DNA from: an uncultured Burkholderiaceae bacterium
GTDB taxonomy: Bacteria; Pseudomonadota; Gammaproteobacteria; Burkholderiales; Burkholderiaceae_C
Assembly: GCA_938022295.1 (NCBI GenBank)
Contig: CALIDR010000188.1
Coordinates: forward strand, 1-15,994
Length of the DNA: 15,994 bases
Direction: 5' to 3'
The notes under the pieces: model-generated
Told to the model about the DNA's origin: nothing
The model's database searches: none
What the model saw: only the letters and a program-made list of their open reading frames with translations
Part shown: positions 1-6,335 of the stretch, piece after piece
How positions within the stretch are numbered: position 1 is the stretch's first letter
Layout of the letters: every line of letters starts with the position of its first letter
Translations under genes and position numbers: made by a program

Positions 1-335
1 GGTTGGCGCGGCAAAGCGCCGTGCGCGCGGGCGGCGGCGCTTCACCTCGGCGGCCAGCGCTGCGCGCTGGCTGCCCTGCGCTACTCGCGCCCGTGGCCCG
101 GCGCCGAACTCGCTACGTTCGCCTTCGGCTCACTGCGCTCGAACAACGGCGCCGAGTTCGATCACGAAGCGCGCTCACGCGCGCCGACCCCGGACCTGCG
201 CTGCTCGCCGCCACACAGTTCGCCCGCAGCGGGTGCCGCCTGGCGCGAGAGCAACCGAGGGTGGCGCGCACGGCGCTTTGCCGCGCCAACCTCGGCAGGC
301 CGCCCAAAGGGAACCGTCGCTGTTCACGAAGGGCC
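1..335. repeat. Inverted-repeat element, left copy (5' end cut by window edge)
   Basis: Bases 1-28 are the exact reverse complement of 264-291, so this is an element with inverted ends. The right-hand copy shows the full arm is about 72 nt: 15737-15808 matches the reverse complement of 264-335 with three mismatches. The complete element would therefore be about 379 nt, with the first 44 nt lying outside the window. The core holds further palindromes: a hairpin with stem 53-60/64-71 (loop TGC), and an 8-bp inverted pair, CGAACTCG at 105-112 and CGAGTTCG at 153-160. Short open frames cross it on both strands, but they simply follow the high GC and none resembles a known protein. It lies just downstream of the SapC gene end and could also help stop transcription. 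A MITE-like or structured intergenic repeat is the best description; no transposase is seen. Confidence 0.85.
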
Positions 336-391
336 GCGAGGGAACACCGCCCCTGCGCCGTCGTGCCAAAGTCGGGCGGTCAGGGAGACGC
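336..391. other. Short spacer between repeat and SapC gene end
   Basis: This is GC-rich sequence between the end of the inverted-repeat element and the stop codon of the minus-strand SapC gene. I see no gene and no clear terminator with a T run. The element's own arms are the strongest secondary structure downstream of the operon. Confidence 0.5.
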
Positions 392-1135
392 TCAGGCCGC
401 CTGCCGCCGCCGGCGCCGTTCGACGAGGCGGCGCATGTTGGACAGCGAGATCTGGTGCATCACGATCAGCGCCAGCAGCCCGTTGCGGTGCATCTCGAGC
501 AGCGTCGCCTCAGGCAAGGCGGCCAGGCGCTTCTCGTCGACGGCGAGGAAGCCCTCGACGGTGAGCTTCTTGCCGTCCGGCAGCGTGGCGTCGAAGCGCA
601 TGTCGCGCAGCAGGTCGAGGTCGAGTAGGCGGTCGCACATCGCACGCGTGCGCTGCGTCTCCTGCTCGAGCCGGTCCATGCCTTCCTGGATCTCCTTCAG
701 GCGGGCGCTGGGCTGCCCGTCCTCCTCGAACAGCGGCGTGCCCTCGGTCTCCGAGAAGCCGGGCCAGGCGGCGTCGATCATCAAGGCGTGGCGCTGCTCG
801 TCGATGCGCGAGGTCGCGAAGGGGTACACGCGCAGCTGCGCGGGCATCATGTCGGCGTCCCAGCGCACGCCGTCGACGAACAGGTTCTCGCCCTGCGCGA
901 GGCCGAAGACGGCCATCGGCGCGGCCAGCGGCTTGTTCGTCGCCGGGTCGTTGCCGGCGCGCACGAACACGATCGGGAACTCCTTGCACAGCTCGGCGAA
1001 CTCGACGGCGTTGCAGAAGTAGGCGTTCAGGCCGGCGGCGACCGACCAGTCGGGCCCCACGTCGCGCATCTTCAGGTGGCGGTGGACGACGCGGTCGAGC
1101 GGGACGGGCTGGCGGTGCAGCGACTTGTTGATCAC
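392..1135 (-). CDS. SapC family protein
   Basis: This 247-residue protein matches the SapC family (Pfam SapC) in length and layout. The N-terminal half contains NAYFCNAVEFAELCKEFPIVF, typical of the family, followed by residues on handling a 'weight/price' beta region and the FVDGVRWDADMMPAQLRVYPF segment. The C-terminal half is helical and ends in an arginine run. SapC was named from the Campylobacter S-layer locus, but its biochemical role is poorly known; in proteobacteria the genes usually sit away from S-layer genes. No signal peptide or membrane helix is visible. The start is GTG at 1135, with GGAGA about 8 nt upstream. The GTG overlaps the TGA of the upstream CNNM-like gene (GTGA), which implies translational coupling. 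Family assignment is solid; function is open. Confidence 0.85.
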   Translation of the reverse strand: MINKSLHRQPVPLDRVVHRHLKMRDVGPDWSVAAGLNAYFCNAVEFAELCKEFPIVFVRAGNDPATNKPLAAPMAVFGLAQGENLFVDGVRWDADMMPAQLRVYPFATSRIDEQRHALMIDAAWPGFSETEGTPLFEEDGQPSARLKEIQEGMDRLEQETQRTRAMCDRLLDLDLLRDMRFDATLPDGKKLTVEGFLAVDEKRLAALPEATLLEMHRNGLLALIVMHQISLSNMRRLVERRRRRQAA

Positions 1136-2439
1136 GTGGGTTCTCCGGCAGGGGGCAGCGGGCTGACCAGCACTTTATCCACTCGCTTGCCGTCCATGTC
1201 GACGACCTCGAACCGCCAGCCATGCCATTCCACGCAGTCGGTCACGGTCGGCAGCCTTCCGAGCAGCAGCATGATCATGCCGGCCAGCGTGTTGTAGCGC
1301 CCGCGCGCCTCGTCGGGCAGCTCGCGCAGCTGCAGGCGGTCCTTCAGCTCGGGCACCGGGATCAGGCCGTCGAGCAGCCAGCTGCCATCCTCGCGCTGCA
1401 CCGCCCATGCCTGCTCGTCGCCTTCGGCGGGCGTGAACTCGCCGGTGATCGCCTCCAGCACGTCGCGCACCGTGATGATGCCCTGCACCGAGCCGTACTC
1501 GTCGACGACGAACACCAGCTCGGCGCCCGAGGCCTTGAAGTGCTCGAGCAGCTCCATGCCCGACAGCGTCTCGGGCACGAACACCGGCGGCTTGAGCCCC
1601 TCGTCGAGCGACAGCGGCCGCCCGTGCACGAGCTGCTGCAGCAGCCGCTGCGCCGAGACGACGCCGACGACATCGTCCAACCCCCCGCGGCACACGGGAT
1701 AGCGCGAGTGCTCGGCTTCGTCGAGCACGCGGCGCACCTCGTCGGGGCCCGCTTCGGCGTCGATCCAGTCGATCTCGGCACGCGGGATCATCATCGAGCC
1801 GATCTGCCGTTCGTCGAGGCGGAACACGTTGCGCACCATCTGGTGCTCCTGCGCCTCGATCACGCCGGCGTCGAGCCCCTCCTCGAGCTGGGCGGCGATC
1901 TCCTCCTCCGTCACGCTCGCCCCGGGCGCGCCCGAGCGGATGCCCAGCAGGCGCAGCACCGCCAGTGTCGACGCGGACAGCAACGCGACGAAGGGCTTGG
2001 TGGCGGTCGAGATCCACAGCATCGGCCGCGCGACGATGCGCGCCACCGCCTCCGGGTACATCTGGCCCAGCCGCTTGGGCACCAGCTCGCCGAAGACGAT
2101 CGTGGCGTACGTGATCAGCACGACGACGAGGCCGGTGGCCAGCCACTGCGCGACGTTCTCGGGCAGCGCCGTCACCTCGCGCAGCCACGCCGCCAGCGGC
2201 TGGGCGAATGCCGCCTCGCCGACGATGCCGTTGAGCAGGCCGATCGACGTGATGCCGATCTGCACCGTCGACAGCCAGCGCGTGGGGTCGTCGTGCAGCA
2301 GCATCGCCGCGCGCGCGCCGCCGTCGCCGGTCTCCACCATCACCTGCAGCCGCGCCTTGCGCGCCGCCGTCAGGCCCATCTCGGCCATCGCGAACGCGCC
2401 GTTGAGGAGGATCAGGAAGACCAGTAACGCCGTGTCCAT
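1132..2439 (-). CDS. CNNM/CorC-HlyC family membrane protein (DUF21-CBS-CorC domain)
   Basis: This 435-residue inner-membrane protein has the standard three-part architecture. An N-terminal DUF21/CNNM domain (about 1-190) contains the opening helix MDTALLVFLILLNGAFAMAE and later membrane segments around 58-82, 97-120 and 135-160, including the conserved GELVPKRLG. A CBS-domain pair (about 205-330) carries VDEYGSVQGIITVRDVLEAI. A CorC_HlyC domain (about 345-425) carries RYNTLAGMI and GWRFEVVDMDG. Relatives bind ATP-Mg at the CBS pair and export or regulate Mg2+ or other divalent cations; older annotations call them hemolysins. A GTG at 2475 would add 12 residues, but the ATG at 2439 matches the family's usual N-terminus. 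Its stop overlaps the SapC start, so the two form an operon. It is divergent from apaH. Confidence 0.93.
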   Translation of the reverse strand: MDTALLVFLILLNGAFAMAEMGLTAARKARLQVMVETGDGGARAAMLLHDDPTRWLSTVQIGITSIGLLNGIVGEAAFAQPLAAWLREVTALPENVAQWLATGLVVVLITYATIVFGELVPKRLGQMYPEAVARIVARPMLWISTATKPFVALLSASTLAVLRLLGIRSGAPGASVTEEEIAAQLEEGLDAGVIEAQEHQMVRNVFRLDERQIGSMMIPRAEIDWIDAEAGPDEVRRVLDEAEHSRYPVCRGGLDDVVGVVSAQRLLQQLVHGRPLSLDEGLKPPVFVPETLSGMELLEHFKASGAELVFVVDEYGSVQGIITVRDVLEAITGEFTPAEGDEQAWAVQREDGSWLLDGLIPVPELKDRLQLRELPDEARGRYNTLAGMIMLLLGRLPTVTDCVEWHGWRFEVVDMDGKRVDKVLVSPLPPAGEPT

Positions 2440-2463
2440 CAGGACCCCGGCGCCGGCGGCCGG

Positions 2464-2475
2464 GTGCGATCGCAC
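2464..2475. promoter_or_regulatory. Perfect 12-nt palindrome GTGCGATCGCAC in divergent spacer
   Basis: The sequence GTGCGATCGCAC is its own reverse complement and lies between the divergent CNNM-like gene and apaH. It could be an operator, but it also contains GCGATCGC, a motif that recurs in GC-rich genomes for other reasons. No regulator is identifiable. Confidence 0.25.
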
Positions 2476-2525
2476 ACGCGCCGAGGGTAGCAGAGCCCCA
2501 CCGCGGGGCGCGCCGACCGCGGCGG

Positions 2526-2531
2526 CACAAT
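2526..2531 (+). promoter_or_regulatory. Candidate -10 box (CACAAT) for apaH
   Basis: CACAAT ends 6 nt before the apaH ATG. If it is used, transcription would begin at or next to the A of the start codon, giving a leaderless or nearly leaderless mRNA. No convincing -35 box and no Shine-Dalgarno sequence is seen, which fits a leaderless reading but does not prove it. Confidence 0.35.
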
Positions 2532-2537
2532 GGCCCG

Positions 2538-3359
2538 ATGCACTACCTGATCGGCGACCTGCAGGGCTGCGACGACGCGTTCGCGCGCCTGCTCGCCGAG
2601 ATCGGCTTCAGCCCGTCGCGCGACCGCCTGCACGTGCTCGGCGACCTCGTCAACCGCGGCCCGCAGTCGCTGGCGGTGCTGCGCCGGCTGCGCGCGCTCG
2701 GCGACGCCGCCACGGCGCTGCTCGGCAACCACGACCTGCACCTGCTCGCGGTCGCCCACGGCGTGCGCCGCGAGCACCGCACCGACACGCTGCACGAGAT
2801 CCTCGACGCCCCCGACCGCGACGCCTGGATCGACCACGTGCGCCGCCTGCCGCTGGCGGCCACCGCGCACGGCTGGCTGCTGGTGCACGCCGGCGTCGCG
2901 CCGGCGTGGGACGCCGCGCAGACGCTCGCGCTGGCCGCCGAGGTCGAGGCGATGCTGCGGGGCCCGCGGCTCGGCGCGTTCCTGCAGGTGATGTACGGCA
3001 ACGAGCCGGCGCGCTGGCGCGACGACCTGGAGGGCGCCGACCGCTGGCGCTTCGTGATCAACGTGCTCACGCGCATCCGCTTCGTCGACCGCGACGGCAC
3101 GCTGGACTTCAAGGTCAAGGAGGGCGCGGCCGCGGCGCCGCCCGGCCTCGTGCCGTGGTTCGACGCCCCGGGGCGCCGCAGCGCCGGCACGCCGATCGCG
3201 TTTGGCCACTGGAGCACGCTCGGCCTCGTCGACCGCCCCGACCTGCTCGCCCTCGACACCGGCTGCGTCTGGGGCGGGCGGCTGACGGCGGTGCGCGTGG
3301 ACGGCGGGCGGCGCGAGATCGTGCAGGTGCCCTGCCCGCGGGCGGCCGTGCCCGGCTGA
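2538..3359 (+). CDS. apaH: Symmetrical bis(5'-nucleosyl)-tetraphosphatase (Ap4A hydrolase)
   Basis: This 273-residue cytoplasmic metallophosphatase hydrolyses Ap4A to two ADP and so limits alarmone and Np4-cap levels. The calcineurin-like motifs are all present: GDLQGC at residues 6-11, LGDLVNRGP near 35-43 and LGNHDLHLL near 65-73. These carry the Asp, Asn and His metal ligands. The C-terminal half has the ApaH-specific MYGNEPARW and the FGHWSTLGL and LALDTGCVWGG segments. Length is normal for ApaH (about 270-280). The ATG at 2538 begins directly with the conserved MHYLIGDLQG, so the start is secure even without a Shine-Dalgarno sequence. It appears to be a single-gene unit and is not next to ksgA/apaG as in E. 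coli. Confidence 0.97.
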   Translation: MHYLIGDLQGCDDAFARLLAEIGFSPSRDRLHVLGDLVNRGPQSLAVLRRLRALGDAATALLGNHDLHLLAVAHGVRREHRTDTLHEILDAPDRDAWIDHVRRLPLAATAHGWLLVHAGVAPAWDAAQTLALAAEVEAMLRGPRLGAFLQVMYGNEPARWRDDLEGADRWRFVINVLTRIRFVDRDGTLDFKVKEGAAAAPPGLVPWFDAPGRRSAGTPIAFGHWSTLGLVDRPDLLALDTGCVWGGRLTAVRVDGGRREIVQVPCPRAAVPG

Positions 3360-3432
3360 GCCCGCATGCGCGCGCCGGTGTGCTCTCGCCGCAGCGTGCG
3401 CCGGCGGCACCTGACCGACAATCCGCCGCTTC

Positions 3433-3468
3433 GGAAGCGTGGCCGAGTGGTTGAAGGCACCGGTCTTG
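3433..3468 (+). pseudogene. Truncated tRNA-Ser (5' half only)
   Basis: These 36 nt are identical to the first 36 nt of the complete tRNA-Ser at 3554-3641: acceptor strand, D arm and the 5' side of the anticodon arm. Identity stops after CTTG, inside the anticodon TGA. A 55-nt unrelated segment follows (3469-3523), and then AAAACCGGC (3524-3532), which is exactly the next 9 nt of the tRNA, before the similarity ends for good. There is no variable arm, T arm or 3' acceptor strand, so it cannot fold as a tRNA. It looks like a partial duplication or a remnant of an insertion or recombination at the tRNA locus. Confidence 0.85.
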
Positions 3469-3475
3469 CTCAGCT

Positions 3476-3517
3476 CGCAGCGCTGCGCCGCAACTCATAT
3501 CGCGAAGCGATGTGAGT
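3476..3517. repeat. Two adjacent hairpins in the segment between the tRNA copies
   Basis: CGCAGCGCTGCG (3476-3487) is a perfect 12-nt palindrome. Just after it, 3493-3503 pairs with 3507-3517 in an 11-bp stem (one T-G wobble) around a GAA loop. The apex contains GCGAAGC, known as an unusually stable DNA mini-hairpin. The run is not followed by Ts, so it is not a textbook terminator. Such paired palindromes resemble REP-type or recombination-associated sequences, but its origin is unknown. Confidence 0.6.
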
Positions 3518-3534
3518 GCAGGCAAAACCGGCGC

Positions 3535-3540
3535 TACAGT
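3535..3540 (+). promoter_or_regulatory. Candidate -10 box (TACAGT) for tRNA-Ser
   Basis: TACAGT matches TATAAT at four of six positions and would place the transcript start about 7 nt before the mature tRNA. No good -35 box lies at the right distance. The same hexamer appears in the better supported promoter before tctC. Confidence 0.25.
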
Positions 3541-3553
3541 GCGCGCGCACTGT
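3536..3553. repeat. Perfect 18-nt palindrome abutting tRNA-Ser
   Basis: ACAGTGCGCGCGCACTGT is its own reverse complement and ends at the base before the mature tRNA 5' end. It may form a hairpin in the tRNA precursor leader next to the RNase P cleavage site, or be an operator or recombination site. It overlaps the candidate -10 box. Confidence 0.5.
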
Positions 3554-3641
3554 GGAAGCGTGGCCGAGTGGTTGAAGGCACCGGTCTTGAAAACCGGCAA
3601 CGGGCAACCGTTCGCGAGTTCGAATCTCGCCGCTTCCGCCA
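3554..3641 (+). tRNA. serT: tRNA-Ser, anticodon TGA
   Basis: This is an 88-nt class II tRNA. The acceptor strands GGAAGCG (3554-3560) and CGCTTCC (3631-3637) pair fully. The discriminator base is G, and the CCA end is encoded at 3639-3641. The anticodon loop CTTGAAA carries TGA, reading UCA and other UCN serine codons. A long variable arm is present, as expected for serine, and the T loop contains GTTCGAATC. A duplicate of its 5' half lies 121 nt upstream. The acyl-CoA ligase gene begins only 35 nt downstream with no visible terminator between them. The gene symbol is by analogy to E. coli. Confidence 0.95.
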
Positions 3642-3676
3642 CCGACATCACTTCTTTCCGTCTGCCGAGGAGACCC

Positions 3677-5203
3677 ATGGAAACGACCCTGACCGCCCTG
3701 CTCGCCCGCGGCGGCGACGCCGACGCGGCGATCGGCGCTCCCGCGCGCCGCGCGCTGACGCATGGCGAGCTGCGCCGCCTGATCGGGGCGACGACGCAGC
3801 GCCTGAACACGCTCGGCCTCGGCCGCGGCGACCGGGTCGCGATCGTGCTGCCCAACGGCCCGGAGATGGCGACCTGCTTCGTCGCCTGCGCGTGCGCGGT
3901 GACGAGCGCGCCGCTGAACCCGGCGTACCGCGCCGACGAATTCGACTTCTACCTGTCCGACCTCGGCGCCAAGGCGCTGATCGTCGAGCGCGGCAGCACG
4001 TCGCCGGCGGTAGAGGTCGCGCTCAGGCACGGCGTGCGCGTGCTCGACCTCGTCGCCGGTGCCGACGACCCCGCCGGCGCGTTCACGCTCGAGCCTCGCG
4101 AGCCCTGGAGCGGCGCGGCCGCGGCGCAGCCCGGGCCGGCGCAGTCCGGCGACGTCTCGATGCTGCTGCACACCTCGGGCACGACGTCGCGGCCGAAGAT
4201 CGTGCCGCTGTCGCAGCAGAACCTCGCCGCCTCGGCGCAGCACATCGCGCGCACGCTGCAGTTCACGCCGGCCGACCGCGGGCTGAACATCATGCCGCTG
4301 TTCCACATCCACGGGCTGATCGCCGGCGTGCTGGCGCCGCTCGCGGCCAGCTCGTCGGTCTTCTGCACCCCGGGCTTCAACGCGCTGAAGTTCTTCGCCT
4401 GGATGGACGAGGCCAGGCCCACCTGGTACACCGCGGTGCCGACGATGCACCAGGCGATCCTGTCGCGCGCCGACAAGAACCGCGACGTGATCGCGCGCCA
4501 CCCGCTGCGCTTCATCCGCTCGAGCTCGAGCTCGATCCCGCCGCAGGTCATCGCCGAGATCGAGCGCGTCTTCGGCTGCCCGCTGATCGAGAGCTACGGC
4601 ATGACCGAGGCGACGCACCAGATGGCGAGCAACCCGCTGCCGCCGGGCGTGCGCAAGCCCGGCACGGTGGGCGTGGCCGCCGGCCCCGAGATTGCGATCA
4701 TGGGCGAGGACGGCACGCTGCTGCCGCGCGGCGCCACCGGCGAGATCGTGATCCGCGGCCCCAACGTGACGGCCGGCTACGAGAACAACCCGAAGGCCAA
4801 CGCCGAGGCGTTCCGGGACGGGTGGTTCCGCACCGGCGACCAGGGCGTGATGGACGCCGACGGCTACCTCAGCATCACCGGGCGGCTGAAGGAGATCATC
4901 AACCGCGGCGGCGAGAAGGTCAGCCCGCGCGAGGTCGACGAGATCCTGATGGACCACCCCGCGGTCGCGCAGGTCGTCACCTTCGGCATGCCGCACGCCA
5001 AGCTCGGCGAGGAAGTCGCCGCCGTCGTCGTGCTGCGCGAGGGCGCGAGCGCCACCGAACGCGACCTGCAGCAGTTCGTCTCCGCCCGCGCAGCCGACTT
5101 CAAGGTGCCGAAGAAGATCCTGTTCATGGACGAGATCCCGAAGGGCGCCACCGGCAAGCTGCAGCGCATCGGCCTCGCAGCCAAACTCGGGCTTTCAGGG
5201 TAA
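3677..5203 (+). CDS. AMP-forming acyl-CoA ligase, oxalate-CoA ligase (AAE3/Pcs60)-like
   Basis: This 508-residue cytoplasmic enzyme of the ANL superfamily activates a carboxylic acid with ATP and joins it to CoA. Motifs in order: SGTTSRPK (P-loop, 167-174), MPLFHIHGL (206-214), YGMTEATHQM (307-316), RTGDQG (385-390), hinge region GRLKEIINRGGEKVSP (402-417) and catalytic Lys494 in ATGKLQR. The segments SVFCTPGFNALKFFAWM and APLNPAYRADEFDFYLSD resemble the plant AAE3 and yeast Pcs60 branch, which ligates oxalate. Substrate assignment stays tentative, since malonate or a medium-chain acid is possible. The start at 3677 has AGGAGA just upstream; an in-frame extension to 3512 would run through the tRNA and is rejected. 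It lies 35 nt after tRNA-Ser and 111 nt before the tct operon, which suggests it acts on the transported acid. Confidence 0.88.
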   Translation: METTLTALLARGGDADAAIGAPARRALTHGELRRLIGATTQRLNTLGLGRGDRVAIVLPNGPEMATCFVACACAVTSAPLNPAYRADEFDFYLSDLGAKALIVERGSTSPAVEVALRHGVRVLDLVAGADDPAGAFTLEPREPWSGAAAAQPGPAQSGDVSMLLHTSGTTSRPKIVPLSQQNLAASAQHIARTLQFTPADRGLNIMPLFHIHGLIAGVLAPLAASSSVFCTPGFNALKFFAWMDEARPTWYTAVPTMHQAILSRADKNRDVIARHPLRFIRSSSSSIPPQVIAEIERVFGCPLIESYGMTEATHQMASNPLPPGVRKPGTVGVAAGPEIAIMGEDGTLLPRGATGEIVIRGPNVTAGYENNPKANAEAFRDGWFRTGDQGVMDADGYLSITGRLKEIINRGGEKVSPREVDEILMDHPAVAQVVTFGMPHAKLGEEVAAVVVLREGASATERDLQQFVSARAADFKVPKKILFMDEIPKGATGKLQRIGLAAKLGLSG

Positions 5204-5223
5204 GCCCCTAGAAATAAGCTCTG

Positions 5224-5253
5224 ACTTAGTCTCGCCGCGCAGAAACTCTAAGT
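5224..5253. promoter_or_regulatory. Inverted repeat ACTTAG-N18-CTAAGT upstream of tctC
   Basis: ACTTAG (5224-5229) and CTAAGT (5248-5253) form an interrupted inverted repeat in an AT-richer patch. The patch lies directly upstream of the candidate promoter -35 box. The position suits a regulator binding site for the transporter operon, but no regulator gene is in the window. Confidence 0.3.
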
Positions 5254-5281
5254 TGCCGCGGCGTGGCGGCGCTCCTACAGT
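5253..5281 (+). promoter_or_regulatory. Candidate sigma70 promoter for tctCBA
   Basis: TTGCCG (5253-5258) and TACAGT (5276-5281) are separated by exactly 17 nt, each matching four of six consensus positions. Transcription would start near 5288, leaving a leader of about 27 nt that holds AGGAGA four bases before the tctC ATG. This makes tctCBA a separate unit from the ligase. Confidence 0.5.
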
Positions 5282-5314
5282 CCAAGGCTTGTCCACGACA
5301 GGCCAGGAGACGCC

Positions 5315-6295
5315 ATGATCCGCCCGCTGATCGCCGCCGCCGCGCTGGCGCTTTCCACCGCTGCGATGGCTTGGGAGCCGACCAAGCCGGTCGAGTTCAT
5401 CGTGCCGGCCGGCACCGGCGGCGGCGCAGACCAGATGGCGCGCTTCGTCCAGGGGGTGGTGACCAAGCACAACCTGATGAAGCAGCCGATCGTCGTCGTC
5501 AACAAGTCCGGCGGCGCCGGCGCCGAGGGCTTCCTCGACGTCAAGAACGACAAGGGCAACCCCCACAAGATCATCATCACGCTGTCGAACCTGTTCACGA
5601 CGCCGCTGGCCACCGGGACGCCGTTCAACTGGCGCGACCTGACGCCGGTGTCGATGCTGGCGCTGGACCAGTTCGTGCTCTGGGTCCACGCCGACTCGCC
5701 GTACAAGACGGCCAAGGACTTCCTCGACGCGGTCAAGAACGGCCCGGACCGCGCGCTGAAGATGGCCGGCACCGGCAGCCGCCAGGAGGACCACATCATC
5801 ACCGTGATGATCGAGAAGGCCGCCGGCAAGAAGATGACCTACGTGCCGTTCCGCGGCGGCGGCGACGTCGCGGTGCAGCTCGTCGGCAAGCACGTCGACA
5901 GCACCGTCAACAACCCCATCGAGGCCGAGAGCCACTGGCGCGCCGGCGCGCTGCGCCCGCTGTGCGTGATGGACGCGCAGCCGATGCCTTACAAGGCCAA
6001 GGTCACCGCGACGATGGCGTGGGCCGACATCCCGACCTGCACGAGCGCCGGGCTGCCGGTCGAGTACCAGATGCTGCGCGGCATCTTCATGACCCCCGGC
6101 GCGACACCGGACCAGGTGAAGTTCTACGTCGACCTGTTCGAGAAGGTGCGCGCACTGCCGGAGTGGAAGGAGTTCATGGAGAAGGGCGCCTTCAACCAGA
6201 CGGCGATGTCCGGCCAGGCTTACTTCGACTGGGTCGCGAAGAACGAGCAGATGCACCGCGTGCTGATGCGCGAAGCCGGGTTCCTGGCGCAGTGA
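5315..6295 (+). CDS. tctC: Tripartite tricarboxylate transporter, periplasmic substrate-binding protein
   Basis: This 326-residue TctC-family (Bug) receptor captures a carboxylate in the periplasm and delivers it to the TctAB membrane complex. A signal peptide (MIRPLIAAAALALSTAAMA, cleavage near residue 19) is followed by the family start EPTKPVEFIVPAGTGGGADQMAR. Further family marks are PIVVVNKSGGAGAEGF, the GTGSRQEDH ligand loop and VPFRGGGDVAVQLVGKHVD. Length is typical. The ATG at 5315 has AGGAGA just upstream. It is the first gene of tctC-tctB-tctA behind a candidate promoter. Having its dedicated membrane genes is less common than the orphan receptors that are abundant in Burkholderiales. 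The ligand cannot be read from sequence; the neighbouring CoA ligase hints at a small di- or monocarboxylate. Confidence 0.93.
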   Translation: MIRPLIAAAALALSTAAMAWEPTKPVEFIVPAGTGGGADQMARFVQGVVTKHNLMKQPIVVVNKSGGAGAEGFLDVKNDKGNPHKIIITLSNLFTTPLATGTPFNWRDLTPVSMLALDQFVLWVHADSPYKTAKDFLDAVKNGPDRALKMAGTGSRQEDHIITVMIEKAAGKKMTYVPFRGGGDVAVQLVGKHVDSTVNNPIEAESHWRAGALRPLCVMDAQPMPYKAKVTATMAWADIPTCTSAGLPVEYQMLRGIFMTPGATPDQVKFYVDLFEKVRALPEWKEFMEKGAFNQTAMSGQAYFDWVAKNEQMHRVLMREAGFLAQ

Positions 6296-6335
6296 CGCCG
6301 GGCTTGCAGGCCAGGTCCGCCGCGTCCCCGCCGCG

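Noticed and set aside
3..1022. A plus-strand open frame crossing the left repeat and the SapC gene.
   Set aside because: It is antisense to the SapC gene and arginine/serine-rich, with no similarity to a known protein.
3469..3523. A group I intron in the first tRNA-Ser copy.
   Set aside because: At 55 nt it is far too short for a self-splicing intron, and the downstream tRNA half is missing after nine bases.
3433..3532. A second functional tRNA gene.
   Set aside because: There is no variable arm, T arm or 3' acceptor strand to complete the fold.
3512..3676. N-terminal extension of the acyl-CoA ligase to an upstream ATG at 3512.
   Set aside because: It would translate through the complete tRNA-Ser. 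The ATG at 3677 has a good Shine-Dalgarno sequence and fits the family's N-terminus.
4519..4537. A short tandem GAGCTC-like repeat inside the ligase gene.
   Set aside because: It encodes a serine run (RSSSSS) at a position where relatives also have Ser-rich residues, so it is coding sequence with repeated codons.
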